The notes: generated from the letters alone by a model not told the origin. 64,000 nucleotides of DNA from Streptomyces sp. PT12 (GCF_003311645.1 NZ_QEST01000080.1:149183-213182), one strand, 5' to 3'. Counted from the stretch's first letter, positions 42,101 through 51,538 are shown. Numbers and translations: made by a program.

Positions 42101-45100
42101 TGCGGAGGGGCGGCAGCTATCTCGTCACCGGAGGGCTCGGCCCGGTCGGCCTGCGGATCGCCGAGCACCTGATCCGGCGCGGCGCCGCCCGCCTGGTCCT
42201 CACCGGGCGTGGCGAGCCGGGCGACCGGGCCGACCGGCTGCGTTCCCTCGGCGCCGATGTGCTCACCCCCAGGCTGGACGTCACCGACAGGGCCGCGATG
42301 GGCCACCTGCTGGCCGATGAGCGCTTCGACGGCGTCGTGCACGCCGCCGCGGACGCGGGACCCGACACGCTGCTGCCCCTGGCCGCGCTCGAACGTGCCA
42401 CCCTCGCCCGGCAGTTCGGGGCCAAGGTGGGCGGCGCCGAGGTGCTGGCCGAGCTGATCGACGCGCTGCCGCAGGGGCGGCGCCCCGACTGGTGCGTGCT
42501 GTTCTCCTCCACCTCGGCCGTGCTCGGCGGCGTGACGCTCGGCGGCTACGCGGCGGCGAACGCGGCCCTGGCCGCCTGGGCCGAGGGCCGGGCCCCCGGC
42601 ACCCGCTGGATCGCCGCCGCCTGGGACACCTGGCCCGGCACCGCCGAGCGGGTCGAGGGCCGTGTCGGCTCCGCCCTCGCCGCGCACGCGATGACCGAGG
42701 CCGAGGCGCTCGACGCCTTCGATCGGGTGCTCGCCCATGGCCCTGGCCAGGTGATCGCGGCGGCGGGCGGCCTCGACGGCCGCCTGCCCGCGGTGGGCGC
42801 GGCGCCCGTCGAGGCCACGGCACCGGCCGCCCGCTTCCCGCGCCCCGACCTGCCACAGCCCTACGCGCCGCCGCTGACGGACACCCAACGCGCCCTCGCG
42901 GAGATCTGGTCGACGGTGCTCGGCGTCGAACCGGTCGGCGTGCGCGACGCGTTCTTCGACCTCAGCGGCAACTCCCTGCTGGCGCTCCAGATGCTGGCCG
43001 AGGTCAAGGGCCGCCTGGGCGTCGCGATCCCCACCGTGGCCCTCTTCGAGAAGCCCACCGTCGCGGCGCTCGCGGACCTGCTGGACGCCCAACGCGGCCT
43101 CGGCGCCCCGGAGATGGCAAACGCCGCGCCGCGCACCGCGCCCCGGCGCCCCGCCCCCGAGCCCGCCCCCGAGCCCGCCGCCGAGTCCGCCCCGCCCCTC
43201 GCCGACGACCCGGCGCCGCTGCCCGCGTGCGTCGGCGGGCTCGTCGGCCCACGAGGAACGGCCCGGCGCGCCCAGCCCGTTGAGGCCACCGCCGAGCCCG
43301 AGCCCACCGCCCGCGCATGCCCCGTCCCCGCATACGCCGTCCCCGCATACGCCGCGCCCGCGTCCGCCGCGCCTCCGTCCGATGCCGACCGGCACATCGC
43401 GATCGTCGGCATGGCGGGCCGCTTCCCCGGCGCGGGGGACGTGGACACGTTCTGGCGCAACCTGTGCGACGGCGTCGAGTCGATCAGCTTCTTCACCCAA
43501 GAGGAGCTGATCGCGGCGGGCGTGGACCCCGAGACCGCGAGGGACCCGGCCTATGTGGCCGCCCGCCCGGTGCTCGACGACGTGACCGGCTTCGACGCCG
43601 CGTTCTTCGGGCTGAGCCCTCGCATGGCCGCGCTCACCGACCCGCAGCAGCGCCTCTTCCTCGAGGTGTGCTGGGAGGCGCTGGAGCACTCCGGCTATGC
43701 CAGGCCCGAACACCGCGGCCGCGTCGGGGTGTTCGGCGGCTGCAACCTCAGCACCTACCTCCTGGGCATCGCCGACCAGTTCACCTCGGACGAGGACGCC
43801 AGCATCTACGAGCTGGTCATGGGCAACGACAAGGACGCCCTCACCACCACCGTCTCCTACCTCCTCGACCTGCGCGGCCCGAGCGTGGCGGTACAGACGT
43901 TCTGCTCCACCTCGCTCGTCGCGGTGCACACCGCGATCCGCGGACTGCGCGCCGGTGACTGCGAGTTGGCGCTGGCGGGCGGGGTCTCGGTGCGCGTGCC
44001 CGACCGGGTCGGGCACCTCCACACCCCCGGCGGCATGGAGTCGCCCGACGGCCATGTGCGGACGTTCGACGCGCGGGCGCACGGCAGCATGTTCGGCGAC
44101 GGCGCCGCCGTCGTGGTCCTCAAGCGGCTGAGCGACGCGCTGCGCGACGGCGACCACATCTGGTCGGTGATCCGCGGCTCGGCCATCAACAACGACGGCG
44201 CGCTCAAGGTCGGTTACACCGCCCCCAGCGTCGCTGGCCAGGCCGCGGTCATCGCCGAGGCCATGGCCGACGCCGGAGTCGCCGCCGAGGACATCGGCTA
44301 TGTCGAGGCCCACGGCACCGGCACCGAGCTGGGCGACCCCATCGAAGTCGCCGCGCTCACCCGGGCGTTCGGCCCCACAGCCACCCACCAGTACTGCCCC
44401 ATCGGCTCGGTCAAGCCCAACGTCGGCCACCTGGACCGCGCTGCGGGCACCACCGGGCTGATCAAGACCTCCCTCGCGGTGCGCGAGGGCGTGCTGCCGC
44501 CCACCCTGCACTACACGGCCCCCAACCCCGAGATCGACTTCGCCCGCAGCCCGTTCTACGTCAACGCCGCGCTCACGCCCTGGCCAGGCGGCGACCGGCC
44601 GCGCATCGCCGGGCTCAACTCCCTCGGCATGGGCGGCACCAACGTCCACCTCGTCGTCGAACAGCCCCCCGCCAGGCCCGCGCGCCGGGGCGGCCAAGGC
44701 GAAGGGCGGCGCCACCAGGTGGTCCCGGTCTCCGCCCGCACCGCGGACGCCGCCGACTCCGCCGCATCGCGGCTGGCGGAACACCTGCGCGCCACGCCCC
44801 AACTCGACTTCGGCGACGCGGCGTTCACCCTCCAGGTGGGGCGCGGGACATTCGAGCACCGGCGCGTCGTGGTCGCCACCGACGCGGCGAACGCCGCCGC
44901 CGCGCTCACCGAGACCCCCGCGACGCGCTTCGACCCGGTCACCGGCCGCCCCGTGGCGTTCCTGTTCACCGGAGTCGGCGAGCAGTACCCGGGCATGGTC
45001 GGCGAACTGTACCGGCGCGAGCCAGCGTTCCGAACGGCCCTTGACGCCTGCCTCGACCTGCTGCCCGACACGCTCGGCTCACGCGACGAGCTGGCCGCGC

Positions 45101-48072
45101 TGCTGACCGGCGAGCGCGGCCCGCTCGGCGGCGACCTCGCCGCCCTCCTCGGCCGCCGCGCCCCGGCCGACCCCAGGGCCGCGGCGCTCCAACGCACCGA
45201 GATCGTCCAGCCGTTGATGTTCGCCGTCGGCCACGCACTGGCCACCACCCTGATGGAGTGGGGCGTGCGCCCCACCACGATGTTCGGCTACAGCGTGGGC
45301 GAGTATGTGGCCGCCTGCCTTGCCGGGGTGCTGTCCCTGGAGGACGCGCTGGCCCTGGTCGTCCACCGCGCCCGCCTGATCGAGGGCGCCGAACGCGGCG
45401 GCATGGCGGCCGTTCCGCTCTCCGAGGCGGCGCTGCGCGCCCGCGTCTCCCTCGAAGGGCTCGACATCGCCGCCGTCAATGGGCCCGAACTCACCGTCGT
45501 CGCCGGTCCTTCGGACCTGATGGCGGCGCTGTCCGAGGAGCTGGGTGCCGCCGGGGTGCCCTGCCGCCCGCTGCGCACCACCCACGCGTTCCACTCCAGG
45601 ACGCTGGCCCCGCTGGCCGACGAACTGACCGACTGGGTCAGGGACAACGTCACCCTCAACGCACCCACGCTGCCCTATCTCTCCAACGTCACCGGCCGCC
45701 CCGTCGACGCCGCGCTGGTCACCGACCCGGGCTACTGGGCGCGGCACATGTGCGAGCCCGTCCGATTCCTCGACGCCGCACGGGAGTTGCTGGCCGATGA
45801 CGAGCTCGCGGTGATCGAGATCGGCCCCGGGCAGTCGCTTGGCGCGCTGCTGCGCTCGGCGGGGTGCCCGCCCACCCGCTGGCCCCTGATCACCGCGACG
45901 CTCCCGGCCGAGGCCGATCCGCGCCCGGACGACGCGGCGTTCGCCGAGGGGCTGGCGCGGCTGTGGCTGCTGGGCGTCGACATCGACTGGGCGGCCCACC
46001 ACGCGGGCGCGGGGCGCGGGCGGGTGCCGCTGCCGACCTACCCGTTCCAGCGGCAGCGCTACTGGATCGACGCGGCCCCCAAGGGCACGTCCCGGGCGGC
46101 CGCGATCGAGGCGCCGGGCGAACTCGGCGGCCCGCTGGGTGAGTTCGACCGCATCCCGCTGCTGCCCGAGGAGGAGTGGCTGCACCTGCCGGTGTGGCGG
46201 CAGGCGCCGCCCACCGCCCCCGAGCCCGCAACTCCCGCCTCCTGGCTGGTCTTTGTGCGGCCCGGCGCCGGGGAACGCGTCCTCGACGCGCTGCGCGGGC
46301 GCGCGGAGTCGGCGGGCGCGCGGATCACCGTGGTCCGCCCGGGCGAGGCGTACGGGGTCACCCCCGAAGCCCTGACGGTGCGCCCGGGGGACGTGGACGA
46401 CGCCCTGGCGCTGCTGCGCGATCTGCGGGCCGATGGCGTTCCGCTGGAGCGCGTGGTGCACCTGTGGAACGTCGGCGAGGACGCCGCCGCGGAAGGGGAT
46501 GCCCTCTCCCTGGGCCTGCACACGCTGGTGGCACTCGCCCGCGCCGCGGGTGAACTGGGCCTGGGCGACTGGCGTTTGGACATCGTGGCGACCGGCACCC
46601 AGCGGGTGCTCGACGACGCCGAGGTCCGCCCCGCCGCCGCCACGCTGACAGGGCCCGCGCTGGTCATCCCGATGGAGTACCCGACGGTGGACACGCGCCT
46701 GGTGGACGTCGGCCCCGATCCCGACCCCGCCGCCGTGGTGGCCGAGCTGCACCGCCCGGTCGCCGGGCGGACGGTGGCGCTGCGCGGCACCAGGCGCTGG
46801 CTGCCCCACCACGAGGTGCTGCCAGCCGCCGTGGACGGCCCCGCGTCGAGGGGCCCGCGCGAGGGCGGCGTCTATCTGATCACGGGCGGCCTCGGAGGGC
46901 TGGGCCTGGCGATGGCCGAGCGGCTGGCCCGTGAAGTCCACGCCAGACTCGTGCTGTTCGGGCGGCGCGGCCTGCCGCCGCGCGAGCGCTGGGCGGCCGT
47001 CGCCGAGGGCGCCGAAGAGGCGCCCGAGCGGATCCGCGACCGGGTCAGGCAGGTGCTCGACCTGATCGCCCTCGGCGCCGAGGTCGAGGTCGTCGAGGGC
47101 GACGTCGCCGAGCCCGCCGATGTCCTTGCGGCGGTCCGGCTGGCCGTCGAGCGGTTCGGCGCGCTGCACGGCGTGCTCCACACGGCCGGGGTGCCGGGCA
47201 CGGGGCTGATGCAGTTCAAGCGGCCCGGCGACGCCGAGCAGGTCCTCGCCCCCAAGCTGGCGGGCGCGCGGGCGATCGCCGAGGCCCTGCGCACGGCCGG
47301 GGTGGCGCTCGACTTCCTGGCGCTGTTCTCGTCCATCACCTCGGTCACGGGCGGCGGCCCCGGGCAGGTCGACTACTGCGCGGCCAACGCGTTCCTCGAC
47401 GCCTACGCCCCCACCCTCGACCAGCCGACCGTGTCGATCGCCTGGGGCGAGTGGACATGGAACGCGTGGGACGAGGGCCTGTCCGGCTACGAGGAGGGCA
47501 TCAGGACGTTCTTCCGCGAGCACCGGGCCCGTTTCGGCATCGACTTCGAGCCGGGCTGGCGCACGCTGCTGCGCGCCCTGGCCTCCGGCGAGCCCCATGT
47601 GGTCGTCTCCACCCAGGAGTTGCCCGCGGTGGTGCGGGTCGCCAGCAGGTTCAGCGTGGATGCGGTAACCACGTCCCAGAGCGCGGGGGACGCGTCGGAC
47701 CGGCACCCGCGCCCCGACCTGGTCACCCCGTTCCAGGAGCCGGGCGGCCCGGCCGAGGAGGCCGTCGCCGCGGTGTGGTGCCAGGCGCTGCGCCTCCAAC
47801 AGGTGGGCGCGCTCGACAACTTCTTCGAGCTCGGCGGCACCAGCCTGCTCGGGATCACGCTCCTGGCGACGCTGCGCCAGTCCTTCCCCGAGGCGGACCT
47901 GCCGCCCCATGTCATCCACGAGGCGCCGACGGTCGCGGCGCTCGCCCGCGTCATCGAAGGAACGCCCGCCCCCGGTGGGCCAGGTGGCGAGGGCGAACGG
48001 GACACCGCCGAGCAGGGCCGACTGCGCCGCTCCGGTCTCAGGGCCGCCGCGGCCCGACGGCGCAGGCCCTGA
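39157..48072 (+). CDS. type I PKS modules 3 and 4: KS-AT(defective)-KR-ACP-KS-AT-KR-ACP
   Basis: 2971 residues from GTG 39157. Module 3: KS C223 (SACSTSLVAV), a shortened AT-like region in which the GHSxG serine position is Gly (GGGAG, G626) and the usual GQG and HAFH segments are missing, KR with Y1131, ACP S1273 (FFDLSGNS). Module 4: KS C1583 (TFCSTSLVAVH), AT with GYSVGEY (S2046) and HAFH, malonyl-type, KR with GGLGGLG and Y2740, ACP S2896 (ELGGTS). No thioesterase follows. Module 3 cannot load its own extender, so a unit must be supplied in trans; the hydroxymalonyl-ACP genes directly downstream are the obvious source. The N-terminus is a PSDLP/TGLP tandem repeat with no docking coiled coil; a PVPAYAAP-type linker joins the modules. 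Confidence 0.92.
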   Translation: MTEYTHPDPPADVPSDLATGLPTGLPSDLPSDLPGGPTGGLPDGHSGDLPAGEPTDIALVGMAGRFPGARDVAGLWESIRAGRSGITDFTEAELRAAGVPRALLADPAYVRSGAVIDGIEEFDADLFGLGPREAQILDPQHRLYLEHSWAALEDAGCDPARFDGSVGVFAGSAWSSYLANNLTPAGISLDMGVTLGNEKDTLATRVAHVLGLTGPAFTVQSACSTSLVAVCVAASSLANFECDLALAGGVSLAVPQRVGYLYQEGGIAPPDGRCRAFDAAGLGAPLGSGVGVVALRRLDDALAAGDRVYAVLRGWAVNNDGGRKVGFTAPGVDGQAAVIEEALAAAGLAPGDIDYVEAHGTGTALGDAAELAALQRVFRGESLRIGSVKTNVGHLDRAAGVTGLIKTALALHHEELPATLHFTEPNPQLADGEASLDVVTERQPWPRAQRPRRAGVSAFGIGGTNAHVVVEEAPLPARPARADEAPRPEVLVWSARSEAAADRATADLAAHLAATDDALADIAHTLRTGRRELPHRRMLVAHSTGAAAEALRAGVAAKGVGGAGRAGLLFGRLPVGHDRVAAHLLADAGSLASGRSEVALGFGRALAWARLVASWGVEPALVAGGGAGAAVAACLAGVLSRGDALALAERRAELGEAPSAPQRAELAAWLAERVTLAPATLPLVSVTTGEPVTAERAADPHHWAEQACAPEEFAAPPTEDGIVLADVGIGRPGALPLLPADDDPEAARALLAEAAGRLWLAGASLDWKAFGAGRGARTVGLPIYPFQRGRYWIEPPGPRDGAGEAVRLLTPGWRPAPDADSAPLGGRYRVVPDGGGVAEAFAALVRRDGGALVTERPDVVVDLSASEAVDTVDAVASAAALLAAAEAPVLLVTWGGQRVAAGEAPAPAQAALAVLPAVAGQEHPGLERRCLDLDPAYGPAEAARALAAELGRPADGPLAAHRAGRRHVPVHEPAAARPATAVRRGGSYLVTGGLGPVGLRIAEHLIRRGAARLVLTGRGEPGDRADRLRSLGADVLTPRLDVTDRAAMGHLLADERFDGVVHAAADAGPDTLLPLAALERATLARQFGAKVGGAEVLAELIDALPQGRRPDWCVLFSSTSAVLGGVTLGGYAAANAALAAWAEGRAPGTRWIAAAWDTWPGTAERVEGRVGSALAAHAMTEAEALDAFDRVLAHGPGQVIAAAGGLDGRLPAVGAAPVEATAPAARFPRPDLPQPYAPPLTDTQRALAEIWSTVLGVEPVGVRDAFFDLSGNSLLALQMLAEVKGRLGVAIPTVALFEKPTVAALADLLDAQRGLGAPEMANAAPRTAPRRPAPEPAPEPAAESAPPLADDPAPLPACVGGLVGPRGTARRAQPVEATAEPEPTARACPVPAYAVPAYAAPASAAPPSDADRHIAIVGMAGRFPGAGDVDTFWRNLCDGVESISFFTQEELIAAGVDPETARDPAYVAARPVLDDVTGFDAAFFGLSPRMAALTDPQQRLFLEVCWEALEHSGYARPEHRGRVGVFGGCNLSTYLLGIADQFTSDEDASIYELVMGNDKDALTTTVSYLLDLRGPSVAVQTFCSTSLVAVHTAIRGLRAGDCELALAGGVSVRVPDRVGHLHTPGGMESPDGHVRTFDARAHGSMFGDGAAVVVLKRLSDALRDGDHIWSVIRGSAINNDGALKVGYTAPSVAGQAAVIAEAMADAGVAAEDIGYVEAHGTGTELGDPIEVAALTRAFGPTATHQYCPIGSVKPNVGHLDRAAGTTGLIKTSLAVREGVLPPTLHYTAPNPEIDFARSPFYVNAALTPWPGGDRPRIAGLNSLGMGGTNVHLVVEQPPARPARRGGQGEGRRHQVVPVSARTADAADSAASRLAEHLRATPQLDFGDAAFTLQVGRGTFEHRRVVVATDAANAAAALTETPATRFDPVTGRPVAFLFTGVGEQYPGMVGELYRREPAFRTALDACLDLLPDTLGSRDELAALLTGERGPLGGDLAALLGRRAPADPRAAALQRTEIVQPLMFAVGHALATTLMEWGVRPTTMFGYSVGEYVAACLAGVLSLEDALALVVHRARLIEGAERGGMAAVPLSEAALRARVSLEGLDIAAVNGPELTVVAGPSDLMAALSEELGAAGVPCRPLRTTHAFHSRTLAPLADELTDWVRDNVTLNAPTLPYLSNVTGRPVDAALVTDPGYWARHMCEPVRFLDAARELLADDELAVIEIGPGQSLGALLRSAGCPPTRWPLITATLPAEADPRPDDAAFAEGLARLWLLGVDIDWAAHHAGAGRGRVPLPTYPFQRQRYWIDAAPKGTSRAAAIEAPGELGGPLGEFDRIPLLPEEEWLHLPVWRQAPPTAPEPATPASWLVFVRPGAGERVLDALRGRAESAGARITVVRPGEAYGVTPEALTVRPGDVDDALALLRDLRADGVPLERVVHLWNVGEDAAAEGDALSLGLHTLVALARAAGELGLGDWRLDIVATGTQRVLDDAEVRPAAATLTGPALVIPMEYPTVDTRLVDVGPDPDPAAVVAELHRPVAGRTVALRGTRRWLPHHEVLPAAVDGPASRGPREGGVYLITGGLGGLGLAMAERLAREVHARLVLFGRRGLPPRERWAAVAEGAEEAPERIRDRVRQVLDLIALGAEVEVVEGDVAEPADVLAAVRLAVERFGALHGVLHTAGVPGTGLMQFKRPGDAEQVLAPKLAGARAIAEALRTAGVALDFLALFSSITSVTGGGPGQVDYCAANAFLDAYAPTLDQPTVSIAWGEWTWNAWDEGLSGYEEGIRTFFREHRARFGIDFEPGWRTLLRALASGEPHVVVSTQELPAVVRVASRFSVDAVTTSQSAGDASDRHPRPDLVTPFQEPGGPAEEAVAAVWCQALRLQQVGALDNFFELGGTSLLGITLLATLRQSFPEADLPPHVIHEAPTVAALARVIEGTPAPGGPGGEGERDTAEQGRLRRSGLRAAAARRRRP

Positions 48073-48142
48073 GACACACCGAACGGCACATCAACAGCAA
48101 CAGCACGGCAATCGAGCGACACGCAAGGGAAACGGAGGAGTC

Positions 48143-48988
48143 ATGGCCACAATCGGCGTGGTGGGCGCGGGGGTGATGGGCATCGGCGTCGCCCAGAACC
48201 TCGCCCAGGGCGGACACGAGGTGGTCCTCGTGGACCGCGACGAGGCGGTGCTCGCCGAGGCCAGGGCGGCCATCGCGCGGAACAGCAGGATGAGCCGCCT
48301 CATGGGCGGCCCCCCGCTCGACGCGGACGCCATCCTGGCCGCCATCTCCACGGCGGTGGGCGTGAGTTCGCTCGCCAAAGCGGACATCGTCATCGAGAAT
48401 GTCACCGAGAACTGGGACGTCAAGCGCGCGGTGCACGCCGAACTGGACGAGGTGTGCTCCGACGACACGGTGCTGGTGGCGAACACCTCGGCCATCCCGA
48501 TCACCAGGATCGCCTCCATCGGCGCCCACCCCGAGCGCGTCGTGGGCGTGCACTTCATGAACCCGGTCCCCGCCAAGCCCGTGGTCGAGCTGATCCCCGG
48601 CGTGCACACCAGTGAGCAAACGCTCGAGCGCACCAGAGAGTTGCTGCGCTCCATGGGGAAGCGCTGGGTGGACGTCAAGGACGCCTCGGGCTTCGTCTCC
48701 AACCGCGTCCTGATGCTCACCGTCAACGAGGCGGCGTTCCTCGTGCACGAGGGCGTCGCCACGGCCGAGGCCGTCGACGAGGTCTTCAGGGGCTGCTTCG
48801 GCCACCCGATGGGCCCGCTCGAGACGGCCGACCTCATCGGCGTCGACACGATCCTCTACAGCGTCGAGGTCCTGTACGAGTCCTACGCCGACAGCAAGTA
48901 CCGCCCGTGCCCGCTGCTCAAGCAGATGACGGACGCCGGGCTGCACGGCCGGAAGACCGGCCGCGGCTTCTACACCTACGAGAGCTGA
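48143..48988 (+). CDS. 3-hydroxyacyl-ACP dehydrogenase for hydroxymalonyl-ACP (FkbK/ZmaG-like)
   Basis: 281 residues; ATG preceded by GGAGGAG. NAD-binding Rossmann motif GVVGAGVMGIGVAQNLA at residues 4-20, IVIENVTENWDVKR, then ANTSAIPIT, VGVHFMNPVP with the catalytic His, and NRVLMLTVNEA. In FK520 and zwittermicin pathways this enzyme oxidises glyceryl-ACP at its hydroxyl carbon as the first oxidation towards (methoxy/hydroxy)malonyl-ACP. Four genes in a row here (48143-51538) match the set of dehydrogenase, ACP, acyl-ACP dehydrogenase and FkbH. Confidence 0.9.
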   Translation: MATIGVVGAGVMGIGVAQNLAQGGHEVVLVDRDEAVLAEARAAIARNSRMSRLMGGPPLDADAILAAISTAVGVSSLAKADIVIENVTENWDVKRAVHAELDEVCSDDTVLVANTSAIPITRIASIGAHPERVVGVHFMNPVPAKPVVELIPGVHTSEQTLERTRELLRSMGKRWVDVKDASGFVSNRVLMLTVNEAAFLVHEGVATAEAVDEVFRGCFGHPMGPLETADLIGVDTILYSVEVLYESYADSKYRPCPLLKQMTDAGLHGRKTGRGFYTYES

Positions 48989-49000
48989 GGAGAACGCACC

Positions 49001-49330
49001 ATGACCCACACCACCACCACGGACCACACCACGGACCACACCACGGACCACGCCGTGGGCCACGAGACGGACCACGCGACCGGCGCCACGGCCGGGACGA
49101 TCACCGGCTTCATCACCGGCCGCTTCCCCAACGCCGAGATCGACCCCGCCAGGGACATCTTCTCCCTCGGATACATCAACTCCCTCTTCGCGATGGAGCT
49201 GGTGATGTTCATCGAGAAGACCTTCCAACTCACCATCCCCAACGAGGAGCTGAGCATCGACAACTTCCGCACGGTTGAGGCGATGACCGCCCTTGTCGAC
49301 CGGCTGCGCCCCGCCGTCACGACGGGCTGA
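49001..49330 (+). CDS. discrete acyl carrier protein for hydroxymalonyl extender unit (FkbJ/ZmaD-like)
   Basis: 109 residues with GAGGAG before ATG 49001. The first 30 residues are a TTDH/HTTDH tandem repeat (His/Thr/Asp-rich) with no expected role. The carrier domain follows, with the pantetheine serine S61 in LGYINSLFAMELV, characteristic of glyceryl/methoxymalonyl carrier proteins. It would hold the glyceryl unit loaded by the FkbH-like protein at 50462 and be oxidised by its two dehydrogenase neighbours. Confidence 0.9.
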   Translation: MTHTTTTDHTTDHTTDHAVGHETDHATGATAGTITGFITGRFPNAEIDPARDIFSLGYINSLFAMELVMFIEKTFQLTIPNEELSIDNFRTVEAMTALVDRLRPAVTTG

Positions 49331-49334
49331 GCCG

Positions 49335-50465
49335 ATGACCGACCAGCTGACCGCGCTCGACCGCGCCACCGCCCGACGGTTCGTGGACGAGCACATCGCC
49401 CCCTTCGCCGACGCCTGGGACCGGGCGGGCGCCGTTCCCGAGGAAGCGCTCACCCGGATCGGCGACGCGGGCCTGTGGGCGCCGTTCTTCCCTCCCGAAC
49501 TCGGCGGCTCAGGAACGGACATGGTGACCCTGGGCGCCATCCACGAGGAGGTCGGGCGTGGCTGCTCGTCGGTGCGCAGCCTGCTCACCGTGCACACCAT
49601 GCTGGCCTGGGCGCTGCGCCGTTGGGGCAGCGAGGCCCAACGTGACCGCTGGGGCCCGGAGTTGGCCGCCGGACGGGTGCTGGGCGCGTTCTGCCTGTCC
49701 GAGCCCGGCGCCGGGAGCGACACCTCGGGTATCACCACCACGGCGCGCCTGGACGGCGGCGCCTGGGTCGTCGACGGCGTCAAGAAGTGGATCACGGGCG
49801 GCCAACGCGCCGATCTATTCCTGGTGTTCGCCCGCGGCCCGGCCGCCACCGTGGCGCTGCTCGTGCCAAGGGCCACCCCCGGCGTGACCGTGACGCCGAT
49901 CGACGACATGCTCGGCACCCGCGCCTCGATGCTGGCCGAGGTGTCCTTCAACGGCGTGCGGCTCGGGCCCGACGCGCTGCTCGGCCCCAGCGGCTTCGCC
50001 TCGGGCATGGTGCTCACCGGCACGCTCGACCTGGGCCGTTACAGCGTCGCCGCGGGCTCGGTCGGCATCATCCAGGCGTGCCTCGACGCATGCGCCGACT
50101 ACACCGCGCGGCGCCGGGTCGGCGGGACGCCCCTGGGCGAACTCCCCCTGATCCAGGCGAAGATCAGCGACATGGTCACGGATGTCAGGGCGGCGAGGCT
50201 GCTGCTGGCCGAGGCCGGGCGCCTCAAGGACGCGGGCGATGAGGCGACGCTCATGGCCACCTGGGTCGCCAAGTACTTCGCGTCCACCGCCGCGGCGCGC
50301 CACGCCTCGGAGGCGGTCCAGATCCACGGCGCCAACGGCTGCGGCACCGGCTACCCGGTGGCGCGCTACTACCGGGACGCGAAGGTGATGGAGATCATCG
50401 AGGGCAGCAACGAGATCCAGCGGACGACGATCGCTGGCGAGGCGTATCGGAGGCAGATTCCGTGA
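49335..50465 (+). CDS. acyl-ACP dehydrogenase for hydroxymalonyl-ACP (FkbI-like)
   Basis: 376 residues, ATG 49335, complete acyl-CoA dehydrogenase architecture: FCLSEPGAGSDTSGI and GVKKWITGG for FAD/substrate binding, LGTRASMLAEVSFNGVRL, then the C-terminal helical domain with ASEAVQIHGANGCGTGYPVAR and VMEIIEGSNEIQRTTIA, including the EGSNEIQ catalytic-loop region. In the FK520-type pathway FkbI carries out the second oxidation giving the malonyl form. It is distinct from the split dehydrogenase at 6455-8205, which lacks the intact EGTxEI pattern. Confidence 0.9.
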   Translation: MTDQLTALDRATARRFVDEHIAPFADAWDRAGAVPEEALTRIGDAGLWAPFFPPELGGSGTDMVTLGAIHEEVGRGCSSVRSLLTVHTMLAWALRRWGSEAQRDRWGPELAAGRVLGAFCLSEPGAGSDTSGITTTARLDGGAWVVDGVKKWITGGQRADLFLVFARGPAATVALLVPRATPGVTVTPIDDMLGTRASMLAEVSFNGVRLGPDALLGPSGFASGMVLTGTLDLGRYSVAAGSVGIIQACLDACADYTARRRVGGTPLGELPLIQAKISDMVTDVRAARLLLAEAGRLKDAGDEATLMATWVAKYFASTAAARHASEAVQIHGANGCGTGYPVARYYRDAKVMEIIEGSNEIQRTTIAGEAYRRQIP

Positions 50466-51538
50466 ACGCGAGTACCGTGAACGCGGCGGTGGCCGCGCCG
50501 CCGAAGCCGGCGCGGGGCAGGATCAAGTGCGTGGTGTGGGACCTGGACAACACCCTGTGGGACGGAGTCCTGTTGGAGGACGGCGACGTGCGCGTGCGCC
50601 CCGCCGTGGTGGAGCACATCCGCCGCCTCGACGCCCTGGGCGTGCTCCACTCCGTGGCCAGCAAGAACGACCCTGAGGCGGCGATGGCGGCGCTGCGCCG
50701 CTTCGGGCTCGACGAGCTGTTCCTCTACCCGCGGATCTCCTGGAACCCCAAGTCGGCCGCGATCCAGCAGATTTCGGCGAAGCTCAACCTCGGCCTCGAC
50801 GCGTTCGCCTTCGTCGACGACCAGGAGTTCGAGCTGGCCGAGGTCGGGCACGCGCTGCCCCAGGTGACCCGGGTGAACGCGGCGGACATCGACGTGGCCC
50901 TGCACCGGCCGGAGTTCCTGCCGCGCTTCGTCACCGACGAGTCCGCGCGGCGCCGCGAGATGTACCGAGGCCAGCTGGCCAGGGACGAGGTGCAGGCCGA
51001 ATTCGTCGGCACCAGCGAGGAGTTCCTTGCCGGGCTCGGGATGTCGTTCACGATCGCCAGGGCGGGACGCGACGACCTCCAGCGGGCCGAGGAGCTGACC
51101 GTCAGGACCAACCAGCTCAACTCCACCGGCCGCACCTACTCCTACGACGAGCTGGACGCGCTGCGCTCCTCCCCCGACCATCTGCTGCTCGTGGCCTCGC
51201 TCACCGACCGCTTCGGCTCCTACGGCAAGATCGGCCTGGCCCTGGTGGAGAAGGGCGACCCGGACTGGCGGCTCAACATGATGCTGATGTCCTGCCGCGT
51301 CATGTCGCGCGGCGTCGGTACGGTGCTGCTCGGCCATGTGATGGGCCTGGCAAGGGCGGCGGGCGCGGGCCTGGTCGCCGACCTGGTCGAGACGGGCCGC
51401 AACCGGATGATGCAGATCACCTACGCGTTCAGCGGGTTCACCGAGGTGGCGAGGGACGGCGCGCGGGTCACCCTCGCCGCCGACCTGGCCGCCGTCCAGC
51501 CCCCGCCACCGTATGTGCGGCTCGAGGTGATCCCGTGA
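50462..51538 (+). CDS. FkbH-like glyceryl-ACP synthase (HAD superfamily)
   Basis: 358 residues from GTG 50462 (GTGA overlap). HAD motifs: VVWDLDNTLWDGVL (DxDxT nucleophile/acid), ASKNDP and FVDDQEFE (the metal-binding DD), followed by a GNAT-like C-terminal half (RTYSYDEL, GKIGLALV). FkbH proteins dephosphorylate 1,3-bisphosphoglycerate and transfer the glyceryl group to the discrete ACP. The FkbG O-methyltransferase that makes methoxymalonyl is absent from the neighbourhood, so the product is predicted to be hydroxymalonyl-ACP, as in zwittermicin. Confidence 0.9.
   Translation: MNASTVNAAVAAPPKPARGRIKCVVWDLDNTLWDGVLLEDGDVRVRPAVVEHIRRLDALGVLHSVASKNDPEAAMAALRRFGLDELFLYPRISWNPKSAAIQQISAKLNLGLDAFAFVDDQEFELAEVGHALPQVTRVNAADIDVALHRPEFLPRFVTDESARRREMYRGQLARDEVQAEFVGTSEEFLAGLGMSFTIARAGRDDLQRAEELTVRTNQLNSTGRTYSYDELDALRSSPDHLLLVASLTDRFGSYGKIGLALVEKGDPDWRLNMMLMSCRVMSRGVGTVLLGHVMGLARAAGAGLVADLVETGRNRMMQITYAFSGFTEVARDGARVTLAADLAAVQPPPPYVRLEVIP

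Noticed and set aside
38758-44859. 2033-codon open frame on the minus strand across the PKS genes
   Set aside because: An antisense shadow of PKS modules 2-4: no domain motifs, unusual composition, and the opposite strand gives a fully conserved PKS.
39157-48072. Trans-AT PKS
   Set aside because: Functional cis AT domains are present in the loading module and modules 1, 2 and 4, and no discrete AT gene is in the window; only two modules have lost AT function.
49335-50465. Primary-metabolism acyl-CoA dehydrogenase
   Set aside because: Position within an FkbK/J/I/H-type set points to hydroxymalonyl-ACP formation.
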